Program-made: the position numbers and the translations under genes
Notes under the pieces: generated by a model
Seen by the model: the letters and a program-made list of their open reading frames with translations, nothing else
Databases searched by the model: none
Told to the model about the DNA's origin: nothing
From: Perilla frutescens
Lineage: Eukaryota > Streptophyta > Magnoliopsida > Lamiales > Lamiaceae
Reading direction: 5' to 3'
DNA length: 64,000 bases
Assembly (NCBI GenBank): GCA_026008535.1
Contig: BRKX01000018.1
Span: forward strand, 45,749,588-45,813,587
In this document: in pieces, positions 12,531 through 25,200 of the stretch
Layout of the letters: each line of letters begins with the position of its first letter
Position numbering within the stretch: position 1 is the stretch's first letter

Positions 12531-12700
12531 AAATTTATAGATTTGAATTAAGTTATATATATTAAATAGTTCAAATGAAATATTTTTTAAAATATTGATT
12601 TAAATTTCCTACTCTTTAATTGATTAAGGGTGTTTCTATATACACCACCTTTTTTCTTTATACACCACATTTATTTTGTGCATTACACATTTTTTTTTAT

Positions 12701-13646
12701 GGGAAAAGGGTCTCGCAGGCCCCTGAACTTTTTGGCGCGGACCCACTGGGCCCCCGAACTTTTTTTCGGCTCAATTGGGCCCTTAAACTTTTTTTTTCGT
12801 ACCTATTGGGCCCCTCCGTCAGGCCCCTCTTGACGGGGCCGTTAAATCGGGCTTAAACGACGTCGTTTTGCGTCCGTTTTTATTTAAAAAAATTCTAAAG
12901 TCAAAATAGTTAATTCCCGACCCAAATTTTAACATTACCCGACCCGACCCCATCCCTACCCGACCCATTCACCCTTAAAATTGGGGAAAACAGCCAAATT
13001 GGGTTAGGGTTCGCGATTAAGAGCGATTTTCATCATCCAATTCGTTTGATGCATTCCAGAAATCTTGCGTTAATTTCTTCCTCATCATCCTCCACGCTCA
13101 AATTCTATCTGTCTCTATCTATAGGTGTACGCCGCTCAAGTCCTCATCACCCGCCATGCTCAATTTTTTTCCTCTAATTCCAAAATCATGTTGACGATGC
13201 TATGGTGGAGCCATTGGAGGAGGTGGTGGAAGTGTATAGCTGGGAGAAGCAAAGTACAAAGCTTATAGCTGGGAGAAGCTCGATGTAGAAGAAAATGTGC
13301 AAATCTGCCTATGGATTGGAGAAGTTTGCAATAGGATTTTGCATAATTTTGTAGGAGGATTTGCAGGAGGCATGAAGAATGGGTCGGGTAGGGATGGGGT
13401 CGGGTCGGGTAATGTTAAAATTTGGGTCGGGAATTAACTATTTTGACTTTAGAATTTTTTTAAATAAAAACGGACGCAAAACGACGTCGTTTAAGCCCGA
13501 TTTAACGGCCCCGTCAAGAGGGGCCTGACGGAGGGGCCCAATAGGTACGAAAAAAAAAGTTTAAGGGCCCAATTGAGCCGAAAAAAAGTTCGGGGGCCCA
13601 GTGGGTCCGGGCCAAAAAGTTTAGGGGCCTGCGAGACCCTTTTCCC
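12701..13646. mobile_element. Long-TIR MULE (foldback-like), nested
   Basis: Very long, nearly perfect terminal inverted repeats of about 270 bp: the left arm (12701 to about 12970) starts GGGAAAAGGGTCTCGCAGGC and recurs inverted to 13646. The arms are GC-rich compared with the surroundings and contain ACGACGTCGT-type palindromes. The 400 bp centre (about 12971-13375) has no transposase; it includes a purine-rich GGAGGAGGTGGTGG stretch and could be captured host DNA. I could not resolve a 9 bp duplication because the left flank is poly-T. Confidence 0.75.
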
Positions 13647-13832
13647 TAATTTTCACATTTTATCTTTACGCACTACGATAAAAGTCATTTCTATCATTTC
13701 ACTATGAAAATAAATTAAAAAAATAATTCAAAAGAAACTAAAAAAGAATTATTCTCTACCCTCACTCTCTTCCCTCCATACTACAGACCCACCTCCCTCC
13801 ATCATCGTCACCTTTTTTCCTGACTTGCTACC

Positions 13833-14692
13833 TGTAACACCCCGAAAATATAGCAATTAATTTTATTATATAGTGAGAAATTTCATGAAATTAGAATCTA
13901 AATTATTTTGGATTAGTTAAATTATCTCCTTAGAGGCACTATAAGACTTAAAAAAAAGTATCGGCCTAAGTTGGGTATTCTAATTAAAATTAGAATGCAT
14001 ATTATATAAATAGAGATTAATGGGATCATTTTGGTACTAAGATCATCCAACTCGAATTTCAATTGACTTCTCAACAAAATTATTTTTTAGTTGACAATTT
14101 GAACTGAAAAATATTTCAAGCAATCCCAATAATTCTATCATTTTAAAGGATAATTTTCGGCCATTTGTTTAGGCTCATTTTCAATTACTTCTTAATTAAT
14201 ATACACAAATATTTTTTTAGTGGATCGATCTAGTCAATTGGAGAATATATGAAAGATCAAATTGTACCAATTTATCTAATTGTTCATTTAGATAATTATT
14301 AAACATCCGCTGAGCAACTTTGTTCTATTTAAAATTTATACGGCAGAGATTAGAGGATATGCATATATATATATATACACACACGCGCGTACTGTATAAC
14401 TAGATGTATTTATATAATGATAGGTTGATTATTAAATAAAAGAGATGAATTAAAGAAAGAATAAAGAAGAATAAATTATATGATCAATCAAAGTTGTCCA
14501 TTTGTAGCAGCTGTGAGAGGATGAGTGTTTTGGTAGTACACGTGTAGCCTTATGAACATGTGGATATATACATATTGAGGGATATCTTGGAGACAACAGA
14601 AGCAAAAGTCAAAGAAAAAAAAAGTGTTTATTACGTAAGCATGTACGTATGTTTTGGTGACGTTTTGATCTTAGTGGGATTGGGGCGTTACA
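13833..14692. mobile_element. Solo LTR, 860 bp
   Basis: Begins TGTAACACCCCGAAAA and ends GGGGCGTTACA, the TG...CA termini with the extended TGTAAC/GTTACA inverted ends common in plant Ty3-type LTRs. It is flanked by the perfect 5 bp duplication CTACC (13828-13832 and 14693-14697). No internal domain is present, so it is a solo LTR left by LTR-LTR recombination. It is nested in the MULE at 12628-15438. Confidence 0.9.
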
Positions 14693-15625
14693 CTACCATC
14701 ACGTTTCTTCCCCAATAATTAATTTTTTTCCAAAATAAAATAGAGAATGACATAGTTGCCATCAACACTGTGTTCCAATTCTGACAAAACTCTTTTTCAG
14801 ATTTATAAAATATTCTGACAAATCATTCAATGTTACCAAATTTTAAAGTATTATCATCAACACCATGTTCCAAATTTCAACCTCTCAATCAAATATATGT
14901 ATTTCTCCAAACATATGTGACAAATCCTATCATTGGAGAAGTTAGCGAAATTAATTTTTTAGCCCAAAAAATATACAATATCAATACATACATTTGATTT
15001 CATAGGCAATTTTTACAAAGAAAATAAATGGAGGAATATGAGAGAAATGAAGATTAGCATAAATGGAGAGAAATAAGAGAGCAATTGTGAGGGACAATGC
15101 AACGGGTGGGATCACTGGGGTGAGAAGAACGGGGTTATTTATTTTTATTTTATTTCTTTTTGAAGTAATTTTTAAAATTAAAAATGATATTTATGTAAAT
15201 TAATAATTATGTTGTAAACTAGAGAGAGGCGATAGAAAATATGAATTGTGTGTATTCAATATGAGGATCAAATGCCTCTATTTATAATAGTACAAGAGAT
15301 AGAGTTTTAGAGTTAGTAACTTGGCCATCACTCATATCATATATATCTATTAGATATATTTACAACAAATTATTTATTTTTGAATTAAAGTTAATAATGG
15401 TGTGAAAAGAAAATTTAGTGGTGTATTTAGAAACACTCATTAATTAATTATATTTTAAAAAATGAAGATCCGCATATAAATTTTTAAATTAAATATATTT
15501 AAATTTTGAATGGTCGAAACTCGAAATGTATTAACTAATATTATCATTTTAATGTTAGATAATTTTAAGATTTTCAAGTTATCATATTTAATTTTCAACT
15601 TTAAAGATGTTTTAAATAGTTAAAA

Positions 15626-16433
15626 GGGAGTTTCTAAATGCATCACTAAAATTACTCTTTGCACTACACTTACTCCATGCACCACTATTTTTACTCTTTG
15701 CACCACACACATTTACTACCCCTCACTCCAAAAAAATTTGTTTTACATAAAAAAAAACAAAAAAAAATGCTCGGAAACAAAATTTCGAACACGTTCGTCT
15801 TGTTCGAAAATATTAATTCGAACAACTCATACTTAGAAAAAAAAAGTTGGTTCGAAAACTAAAGTTTGAACAACCTTCATTTGTTCGGAAACTAAAGTTC
15901 GAACAACCATCATTTGTTCGGAAACTAAAGTTTGAACGACACTTAGAAAATTTCAGGATACAAATGTGTTAGAAATTATTTTCCGAACAAACTATGTTCG
16001 AAAATTAAAGTTCGAACCACTCTAATATTTTAGAAAAATTGAATTCGAACACATTGAACTCCGATTTTTCTCCAAGTGTTGTTCGAAAAATAGAGTTCAA
16101 ACCACTCCAAAATGTTCGAAATTTTCAGTTCGAACATATCGCGATCTGAACAAAAAAAACCTCCATAACACTTTCTAAACTCGATTATTTTCGATCAATA
16201 CACTCATACTAGCATCTAATACTTCTAATAAACTATTAGAAGTTGATGAATACTTCGATTAATTTATTTTCTTTTTAAAAAATTTTTAATTTTGAATTTG
16301 TGGTGCATTGAGTAATTTTAGTAGTATGAACAAGTAATAAAAGGGTATTGAAGTAATTTCATAATTATTTTATTTTTTCTTTTTTTCTTTTGTGGTGCAA
16401 AGAGTAAATTTAGTGGTGCAAATAGAAACTCCC
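15626..16433. mobile_element. MULE with perfect 9 bp target duplication and internal TTCGAA-rich array
   Basis: The ends are GGGAGTTTCTAAATGCATCA (left) and, inverted, TGCAAATAGAAACTCCC (right); the arms remain alignable for about 45 bp. TAGTTAAAA flanks both sides exactly (15617-15625 and 16434-16442). The centre (about 15775-16150) contains degenerate repeats built on GTTCGAAC and TTTGTTCGGAAACTAAAGTT. No transposase is encoded; the short plus-strand open frame at 15659-15862 is part of the element. Confidence 0.9.
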
Positions 16434-16470
16434 TAGTTAAAATTTATATATTTTTAATTTTAAACCAAAA

Positions 16471-16615
16471 TTTATCCCACATTAAAGAACAAAGAAAGAA
16501 TATTGTATATGAACAAACTATGAATTGTGAGGCGGCCCAACAATGATCTCTGCAAATTGACATCAAGTATAATATTTGATATTTGATTTTATCAATTTAA
16601 TATGATACATTTTAA
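16471..16615 (+). pseudogene. U2 snRNA-like relic with promoter, copy 2
   Basis: Plus strand. The upstream element ATCCCACATTA (16474-16484) differs from the consensus RTCCCACATCG at the last two bases. The TATA region has decayed to ACTATGAATT. The U2-like part reads GACATCAAGTATAATATTTG and then TTTATCAATTTAATATGATA, the latter closely matching U2 TTATCAGTTTAATATCTGATA. Confidence 0.6.
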
Positions 16616-16639
16616 TTTTTTAGAAATTAAATATTTTTG

Positions 16640-17960
16640 AATTAACATTGAATTAAATATATTAAACAAATATAAATAAAAAATTTAAATATATTAATTT
16701 AAAATATTTTTAATTTTTTAAGTTAATTAAATATATTAAAAATTCAACATCCACATCCAAAATCTTTTAATGTGTTAAAATCTTTAAAGATAATGTATTT
16801 AATTTTTTCAATAATAAAGATTTTTTTTTTTCTATCATTCTTCATTTGTGTGTGTGCACGCGTGTATAGATCTGTGAAGTTCTAAAGTTACACATCAATT
16901 ATCAGGACTATAATGTTTTATTTCTCCACAAGTGGATTCATAAAGTTACATATAATAACATATAAAATTCCATTTAGATTGTCTTCGCCTAAGTATTTTT
17001 TTTATGATATATTATTACATATTGCTATTTTCATATCTCACTAACCTTACGTCTCTCATCAGTTATAGATTGAAATATTGAGATGTGAGTTGTATAAAAA
17101 AATGAATAACCATAAATTGAAACCTCAAATTAGTTTCACAACTTTTACTAATTTTCCTACATTCTACATTGGCTGTAGATTGAAACATTGAGATGTAGGT
17201 TGTTGTATAAAAAGAGTGGTAAACCTCAAAATTTTTACTTAATCATATTTTGAACAAAAATATTTTAAAAAATTATTCATGCCTAATTGGCCGATTAATT
17301 GTTGTCGAGATCATCTAGGCGGTGACGACTCTGCCTTCTCGATTTTACAATTAACTTGGGTATTTCCGGCAAGGTTAGAGCTACCAAAGTTGATTTCTCC
17401 AATAATGAAAAATACATAAATTATTTATAATTCAAAGGATATAATTTATATATTTATATATGAAATTCATGACTAAATATAATTTTATTATTATACATAA
17501 ATATTTTTTAATAACATCCTCAGTGGTATACTAGTTCAAATAAAAATACAGAAGCCTAGAAATTCAAACATTAAAAGTGTTCCATTTCGGTTAACTTAAT
17601 GATGGAGTGATATATAACTTTATTTTTTAAATTTAATTGTCTATTCTTTGTGGTCTGCACAAGAGCATATCTTGTCACAATAAAAATAAAAATTACGAGT
17701 ACATAAAACCGAGAATATAATTTTACTTTCTTTTGCCCATTTGATTTACTCGTGGAAAATCATGGCTAAGTGCAAACGAATTCATGATCCACGATAATTT
17801 TTAAATTTAGTCAAACATTTGTATCAATGTCAATAACGAACTTTCGAAAATAATCATTAACATCATTAGAATTAAAAATGTATAATTAAGCCACATAAAT
17901 AACTAAAGAATAATTGGTACCTATTTAGAACTCGTGCATTCCATATTTCCATAGTCAAGC
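16640..17960. other. AT-rich intergenic DNA
   Basis: No gene is recognised. A diverged direct repeat of about 80 bp (core TAGATTGAAA-ATTGAGATGT) occurs at about 17065-17115 and 17170-17215. Confidence 0.5.
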
Positions 17961-17964
17961 AAAA

Positions 17965-18784
17965 TCACGTTATTTAACTACCAACTTTCGAAAATAATCA
18001 TGATGCTTAACCATAAAAGAGATGCATTTTTAAATACTAATCTTTCGTATTAGAGAACAAGCGGGAAACTCTATAACACGTGCTGGGGTACACGTCCCAC
18101 TTCAAGGATCATTTTTCTTTAAACAAAGACGTACTTGGTTAATGTGTTGTGATCTTTACGGTGGGATGTATTACTCCCACACGTGTTATAGAATTTCCCG
18201 AATACAAACAAACAAATAACTTACACATTCCTGAACTTTCAACCACAGCGAAGACGCCGGTTCAGTCCATGCCCACACAAGGAGTGCCTCCATTTTTAAT
18301 TCGTCGGCAAATGCATGTAGGTACTACGATATTTAGGTATCGGGGAGTTTCAGCAAGACCATGTTTCGGTTCATCTACACCCGCAATAACCAAATATCGG
18401 CCTTTTTGCATGCATTTGCCTACAAGATTGAAACGGGCTAGGTGTGGGGCAGTGCTCGATGGGGTAGCATGGATTCAACTCGAAGAACCATACCTGCACA
18501 AAGTTCCCAGTCATGATTGATAGTTGATCATGTGATTGCAACATCAAGTAGAAATAAAATTCAAGCCATGTTCAGAATCAATACATCAGCTGGCAGCTGC
18601 ATATGTTTGCAAACCTAACTAATGATCCAAGCAAAATACTAAGTGGAGAGAAGCAATAAGAAAACTGACCAGCACCCATTTGTTTCTTGAATCTTCTCCA
18701 TGAATTTAGCTCTTATTGCAATACAACTTTTTCCCACTTCTTCTCTTCGATGCCCATTCTTGAATGGAGGTGCATTCAAAGTAG
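17965..18784 (-). pseudogene. Decayed partial duplicate of the oxidosqualene cyclase locus
   Basis: Three blocks match the main pseudogene in the same order and orientation: 17980-18035 resembles 20695-20755 (shared AACCATAAAAGAGAT); 18484-18560 resembles the intron and splice site near 21000-21060; and 18670-18784 is a copy of the exon at 21151-21294 shortened from 144 to 115 bp. The 29 bp loss shifts the frame and removes the Ala-Ala-Ile-Gln-Ala region. The exon equivalent to 20827-21004 is replaced by other DNA, including a MITE-like palindrome. It is clearly non-functional. Confidence 0.75.
18061..18201. mobile_element. Short palindromic MITE-like element
   Basis: Inverted ends CGGGAAACTCTATAACACGT (left) and ACGTGTTATAGAATTTCCCG (right), with further inner pairing (GTCCCAC against GTGGGA). 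The length is about 140 bp. It sits inside the decayed cyclase duplicate and is absent from the parental locus. I could not identify a clear target-site duplication. Confidence 0.6.
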
Positions 18785-21700
18785 CTACAAGGTCAGCGGA
18801 GTTCAAATGTATAACAAGGATATCAAAGGTTAATCATTTTATCGACTTTTTTGGGAACTTATTAAAGCTGCAGACAGAGAAAACCACTGTCGTGATTAGT
18901 CTCTCTTGTGTGATTTCACGAAATTTTATGTCTTACAAGGAAATAGAATGTTCGTGTAAGAAAGAAATAGCTTGGAAACTTCAAACAAAACCGAGAAAGG
19001 ACCCTAGTAACAAAATCAACTAAGATCAAAGATGAGACACGAGATGTTTACAAAGCAAACAGAAGCTGGAACAATGTCAGGATTCATTTGAAGCTAATTC
19101 ATTGGGAGGGCACAACTCGAGAACGATATTCTCCTAATGCCCAGATGGGAAATATGTTCCTGTACGCAGCATACGTTATCATACAATTCCGGTTGAAAAC
19201 CCCCGAGATCTTCTGAAAGTTCAAAGGAAGCAAGTCAAGGGAAAGATGAGGTAATGATATCATGTTTCGTTTGTTTCTGAACAGTTTCTTAGTAATTATC
19301 ATCTCAACTGTCAAGTGATCACGCTTAATGCATGTTCGACATCTTCAAGAATATAGTATAACAATGAGATAGATTCATTTGGGGAAGAAAAAAATAAAAA
19401 AAATCTCAGCTATCTCCATTTGCTAAGATACACCTTTTCAGGATTGCATGTAATTTTTCAACTGTTATGTTTAACTAGAGGATTAAATACAAAACTTAAA
19501 AACCAAATAGCATGATGCAGAAGTAATTCGACGTGGAGTAATCATGGTTTGTATTCTATTTCAGTTTCGATAGGGTGGGTCATATTCTATTTAAGGAACC
19601 CAGCTAGCCATCAAACACATCCTATCGTCTTGATCTAGCATTATAGTCAAGTGAGAAGAGACATATGGCACTCGGCAAAAAGAAAAAACATCGAACATAT
19701 AGCATCCCAGCAACGCTTTTCACTCATTTTCATTAAGATTTAGCAGCAAATACTAAGAAGGAAACAATAGTAGAAGACAGATTAGTTTTCTTCAGCATGG
19801 AATATATGATAGTCTTCGAGAATTTTATAATCAACAGAACTACGAAGTTCATATAATCATAACACAGGCACTGCATATAGTTAAAACAAAATATGCGTTG
19901 AAGTCATTCAGATTTCAAACTTGAACAAAAAAAGGCAACTTAACAACAGAAATACTTGTTGCGGGAAATCTCCATTTTCACATTGCGAATTTATTAGGAC
20001 TATTGCTGCAAGGTGCAACGGCAAGGGATCTCTCGCAGCCAGTACAGAACCAATAAGGAAACACAGCGTTAAATTTTATGACATACATATATTACGTTTG
20101 AGTTCTAAACATGAATCTATGACAGTAAGTTTGAATAAAAACTACAAAGATTTTCACATTTACAAATGTTCTGGTAAGTGCATTATTCTTGTACGCAGAT
20201 AGTTGCAAATATAAACTAGATAAAGCAAATAGTAAATCAAACAAATAAATTACAATGCATATAGGTATTGCCGAAGAATATTACCTGTCCAGCATCAATG
20301 AAAGCCATCAAAGCCCATGCGGTATTTACCACATGAGACCGGTTACCTTCCAGATTTGAATACACCTGAACAGATAAAGCATTATTTTAACAATGCAGCA
20401 ATGGTTGTTCTAAAACATAGTATTATACAAAGAGTATAGCATCAACACCTATCTCAAAAACTCAGCAAAAATTAAGACTAAAATTTTCAATACGGTCGTG
20501 AAATATGCATCCAACCTATTTTTCTTTCTTCACATGCTTAAAGAAACATTAAGATTCACAATAATCAAATAATTAGCTGTAACTTAAGTCCACAATTCCA
20601 CATTTGTGGCAGCAAGCCACACTGAAAAAAAAGAGGGGGAAAAGGTTACATCTTACCTTTTGCTTTAAAGTACTAAAAAGGAAGCAATCATGCTATCAAC
20701 TTTCGATAATGATCATGGTACTTAACCATAAAAGAGATACATTTTTTTCAAATACTAATTATTGGCCACAAATTCAAACATCGACATATAAGAAGATGAA
20801 CAAATGATTGACATATAAATCTCAACCTTGTCTTGACATGAAAGATAACTTTCTCCCCAACCACCACAAGGAAGTTGTTTAGACAACAGAAATTCACAAG
20901 CTTTGCGAATGGTAGAGCTGTTACTGAAGCTTCGCCCAGCTGCTACCAGGCCCTTTATCCCAAACCATGTTCCATAAGTGTAGCAAACTGCCCAAGAAGC
21001 ATACCTGCAGAAAAGACCCAGTCATAATTGGCAGTTGATTGCCAGGCCATGTTCGGGATTAATATTATTCATCAGCGGCATATGTTTACAGATCTAATTG
21101 ATGGTTCAGTGAGTACAAGGAAGAGGGGAAAAACAGAAAGGAAAACTGACCAGGACCCATCTGCTTCTTGAATCTTCTCAATGAATTCGGCACTTTTCTC
21201 AATACAACGCTCCACTTCTTCTCTCCGATGCCCAGGATATAAGTTCTTGAATGCTGTTAATGCTTGAATAGCAGCTGAGGTGCACTCAACATAGCTACAA
21301 GGTCAGTAAAGTTCAAATTTATTAAAAGGCTACCAAAAGCTAATGTCCTAACAACTTTTTGGGGAATTTATAGCCGCAGATGGTAGGATTCATGCAAGCC
21401 AAAATCCCTATATGATGCTTAGTCTGTCTTCTGTGATTTCACAAATTTTATGTGCAATGAAGAAATAAAAGGTTCAATTTAGAAAAAATAGCTTGGATGC
21501 CAAATCAATTGAACTTCTCAATTCTTTTTCAATGACTTAGACGGTAGAAAAACAAGAAACATTCAGAGAAATTTTGAACAGGGCATACGCAGAGGTATCT
21601 TACGGGTAATCAATGACAATGTCACCAAAAGTTTCAGCAGGGTTGATTAGCTGCAAGTAAAACATATAGAATCACATCAATGGTAAGTCATCGAATTTGA

Positions 21701-22277
21701 AAAAAAATAAAAAATATTGCACAACAAATTAGAACGACCAAATTGCTTTGAGACCACAATAAGCAAAATACAACATGTAATTCCACGAATGGGATGATTG
21801 TATCATGCATAAGATACTGGCATAAAAATCTTTGTGTAATACTTAAAATAGCCATAAGTCCTATAAAAGCATAAAAAGGAGAAACAGCAGGGCAGGGCAG
21901 GGCAGAAAATCGCTCAAACAACCTGGAGGCTAGATTACCCATGATTGAATCACTCTTTTAGCAACAAACATTAAAACCTAAAATTCAGTTACATCAGGTT
22001 CAGCTCCAGCTAATTTTACTGCTTATAAAGTCAGGAAAATAAATCAATTTCAGTTTTCTTGGAGCATACAAGGAATAATTGCTAGAAGCTAGTCGGTAAC
22101 TTTTACTCATGAAATAGCCTACCTCCAACCAGCTGTAGGATCTTGTCAATTCATACTTTGCGAATCCTCCATCTGCATTCTGCAAAATATGCCAGGAACA
22201 TTTGTCTCGGCTTTGTGAAATATTCGCTCATAAAAATTTACTACCACTAATAATTTAGATGCAGTCAGGGAGGAAGA

Positions 22278-25200
22278 ATAAAAAGCGCAGAAAAAAGCGC
22301 GCAAAGCGAGGCGCTGAAACGGAGCTTTTTTCCGATAGGCGCCGCTACCTACAGAAAGCGCATCCGAGGCGCGCCTAGGCGCAGCTAGGGTTTCCCCCCC
22401 CCCCCCCCCCTTTTTTAATTTTATTAAGTTATATGTTATAACATGATATACGCGATTCTATATTTCTATTTCACGCCGCGATTCTCCCTCCACCTCCACC
22501 TCCGCCTCGCTACCCATCCACCGCGCCGCTCCTCCGCACCGCCGCCTGCCCACTGCTGTCGCAACTCGCAATCTGCCGCTGCCGGCTGCCCAGGTCTTCT
22601 TCTTCTTTTTTTTTTTGTAGAAATGTAGAGTGTAAACTGTAAAACTGTACTAGACTTGTGTAAATAAGTTGGAGGTTTTTGTTTAATATGAATACATGAT
22701 TGATGATTTGATGTTCTCTGTAATAATTGTATTTTGTAAATTGTAAAGTGTAGAGTCTGTTTTTTTTTTCTTCTTTCTAATTGATTAATTGAATGTTAAG
22801 ATGTAGCTTGAAAGTTGAATTGATTAATTGAAATATTGAATGTTAAGTTGTTAACATACATAATACATGTCAGCTTGAAGCTAGGATTGAGTTTGGGATT
22901 TTATAATCTGCATACCATCTATGTTGTATTTGTATAATTGTATGTTGGATATATGTGAAGTTTTTGATTATGAATTGCAGCTCTTTATTATCAAATGGTT
23001 CTTGATGGTTTAAACATGGCATCAACCGATAGTAGTGATCCAACTAGAAAACATGGTATAAAGCGCTTGACATGATTTGATGCATGCGACAAGGTTCGTA
23101 GGGACAAAGCGCTTGACAAGATTTCAAATTTCTTTTATGATAATGGGATTCCATTCTATGCTGCTAACACGGATTCATATAAGGAGATGATTGAAGAGAT
23201 CGGAAGATATGGTCTCGGATTGGTCCCGCCATCTATGTATGAGCTTAGAGTTCCTTTTCTTAAGAAGAAAGTAGATGATGTTAATCTTCTAATGCTGGAG
23301 TATAAGAAAGAATGGGCAATAAAGGGTTGTTCCATTTTATCCGATGGATGGCGTGATTCGGTTGCCAATAAAGAAATTATGAACTTTCTCGTTAACTCTC
23401 CAAAGGGTTCGGTGTTCGTCAGATCAGTTGAAGCTTCTAACATTACGAAAGATGCCTACACCTTGTTGAGAATGCTTAATGACATTATTCAGGAAGTTGG
23501 AGAATCAAATGTTATTCAAGTGGTGACTGCATCAAACGATGTGAAAGCGGGTAAGAATTATATTCTTTTTTGTTATTTTTTTTTATTTATATTTCTTTTC
23601 TATTATATAATATAATAATTTTATTTTCATTTATTTGTTAGGGAAAATTCTTATGATTGAAAGAAAACATCTTTATTGGACTCCATGCGCCGCACATTGC
23701 TTGGACTTGATATTAGAGGACATTGGAAAGCTTTCAAGGATCAAGAACGCCATCAAGAAGTGCATCTTCATGAATGGTTATATCAACAGCCATGTATCTC
23801 TTGTGAACATGATGAAGAGATTCACTGGCCAAAGAAATTTACATCGGCCGGCTATCACAAGATTTGCTACTTCTTTCATCACTCTTGCTCAATATCACAA
23901 GCAGAAGAACAACTTGATGAAGATGATCACTTCAGAAGAATGGAGTAGTTCGAAGTGGCAAAAGAATGCGGGAGGAAAGAAGATAGCAACTTATATCTTA
24001 CAAGACACTTTTTGGAGGAATGTTTTATATGCTTTGAAGTTGGTGGGTCCTCTCGTCAAAGTACTTCGAATGGTTAATGGTGAAAAGAAGCCGGCTATGG
24101 GGTATATCTATAAAGCCATGGATAGAGCCAAAGAGGTTATTGCTAACAGTTTTTCCATGAATGAAGAACATTATAGAGAAGCATTTGAGTTCATTGATAG
24201 GAGGTGGGAGTGTCAACTTCATCAACCGTTGCATGCAGCCGGATATTTCTTAAATCCGGAGTTTTATTATGCAAATCCTGAGCAAGTTAGTTGTGCAGAA
24301 GTTGAGAAAGGCTTGTATGATTGCATCGAAAGATTGAATCCCAATCTTGAGACTCAAGACAAGATTATGTTTGAATTAGATGCCTACAAAAATGCAAGTG
24401 GTTTATTTGGAAATACAATGGCAATCAGACATAGGAATGTCAAATCACCAGGTAATATTTTATATTCTAAATTTTATAACTTATTTTGAAATTATCAATA
24501 TTTTATATTCTAAATTTTTTAATTGTTAAACTCTTAACAGTGGATTGGTGGTCTTGTTATGGATCTTCAAGTCCTAACCTCAAATCATTTGCTATAAAAG
24601 TACTAAGCCTCACTTGTAGTGCTATCGGATGTGAGAGGAATTGGGATATCTTCCAACATGTAAGTTAAGATTCACTTTATTTTAATTTGAAATTTTGAAT
24701 ATGTAATTTGTTATTTTAATTTAATTTATAATATTATTTTATAGCTTCATACCAAAAAGAGGAATCGATTAGCGCAAACTCGGCTAAACGACTTGATTTA
24801 TGTGAAGTATAATCGAACTTTGCAATGCCGATACGAGAGGAAAGACACCATAGACCCTATTTTATTAGATGAGATTGATGAAAGTAATGAATGGTTGATT
24901 GGGAAGATGAATGAGGACAATTCTAGTGAGGTGAAGGATCTTGTGTTTGAGGGTGATGACTTCACATGGAATGTGGTTAGTAGAGCCACGGGAGCCAATG
25001 AACCTGCTTATGGCACTAGAGGAGTATCAAAGACAACAAAGACAATAGCATCATCATCTAGAATTGATAAAGGAAAATGTGTTGCGTCAAATTCAAGAAG
25101 ACTGTTTGATGAGATTGAGGATGAGGATGTGCTTGAGTACTTTGGGACGGAAATGAAAATGGAGGGGGAGGACATTGGTGAAGACAAAGATGATAAAGGA

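Larger units (their letters stand above)
12628..15438. mobile_element. Mutator-like (MULE) element containing two nested insertions
   Basis: Inverted ends GGGTGTTTCTATATACACCA (left) and TGGTGTATTTAGAAACACTC (right), flanked by ATTGATTAA (12619-12627) and ATTAATTAA (15439-15447), an 8 of 9 match at the length MULEs generate. Inside lie a second MULE (12701-13646) and a solo LTR (13833-14692); subtracting them leaves about 1 kb of original element with no transposase. The ends are related in sequence to the MULE at 15626-16433. Confidence 0.75.

Noticed and set aside
18149..18520. 123-codon plus-strand frame
   Set aside because: It crosses a MITE end and the antisense of a cyclase remnant; no domain is recognisable.
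23676..23948. Alternative-frame 90-codon ORF inside the hAT gene
   Set aside because: It overlaps the transposase frame, which has clear hAT motifs.
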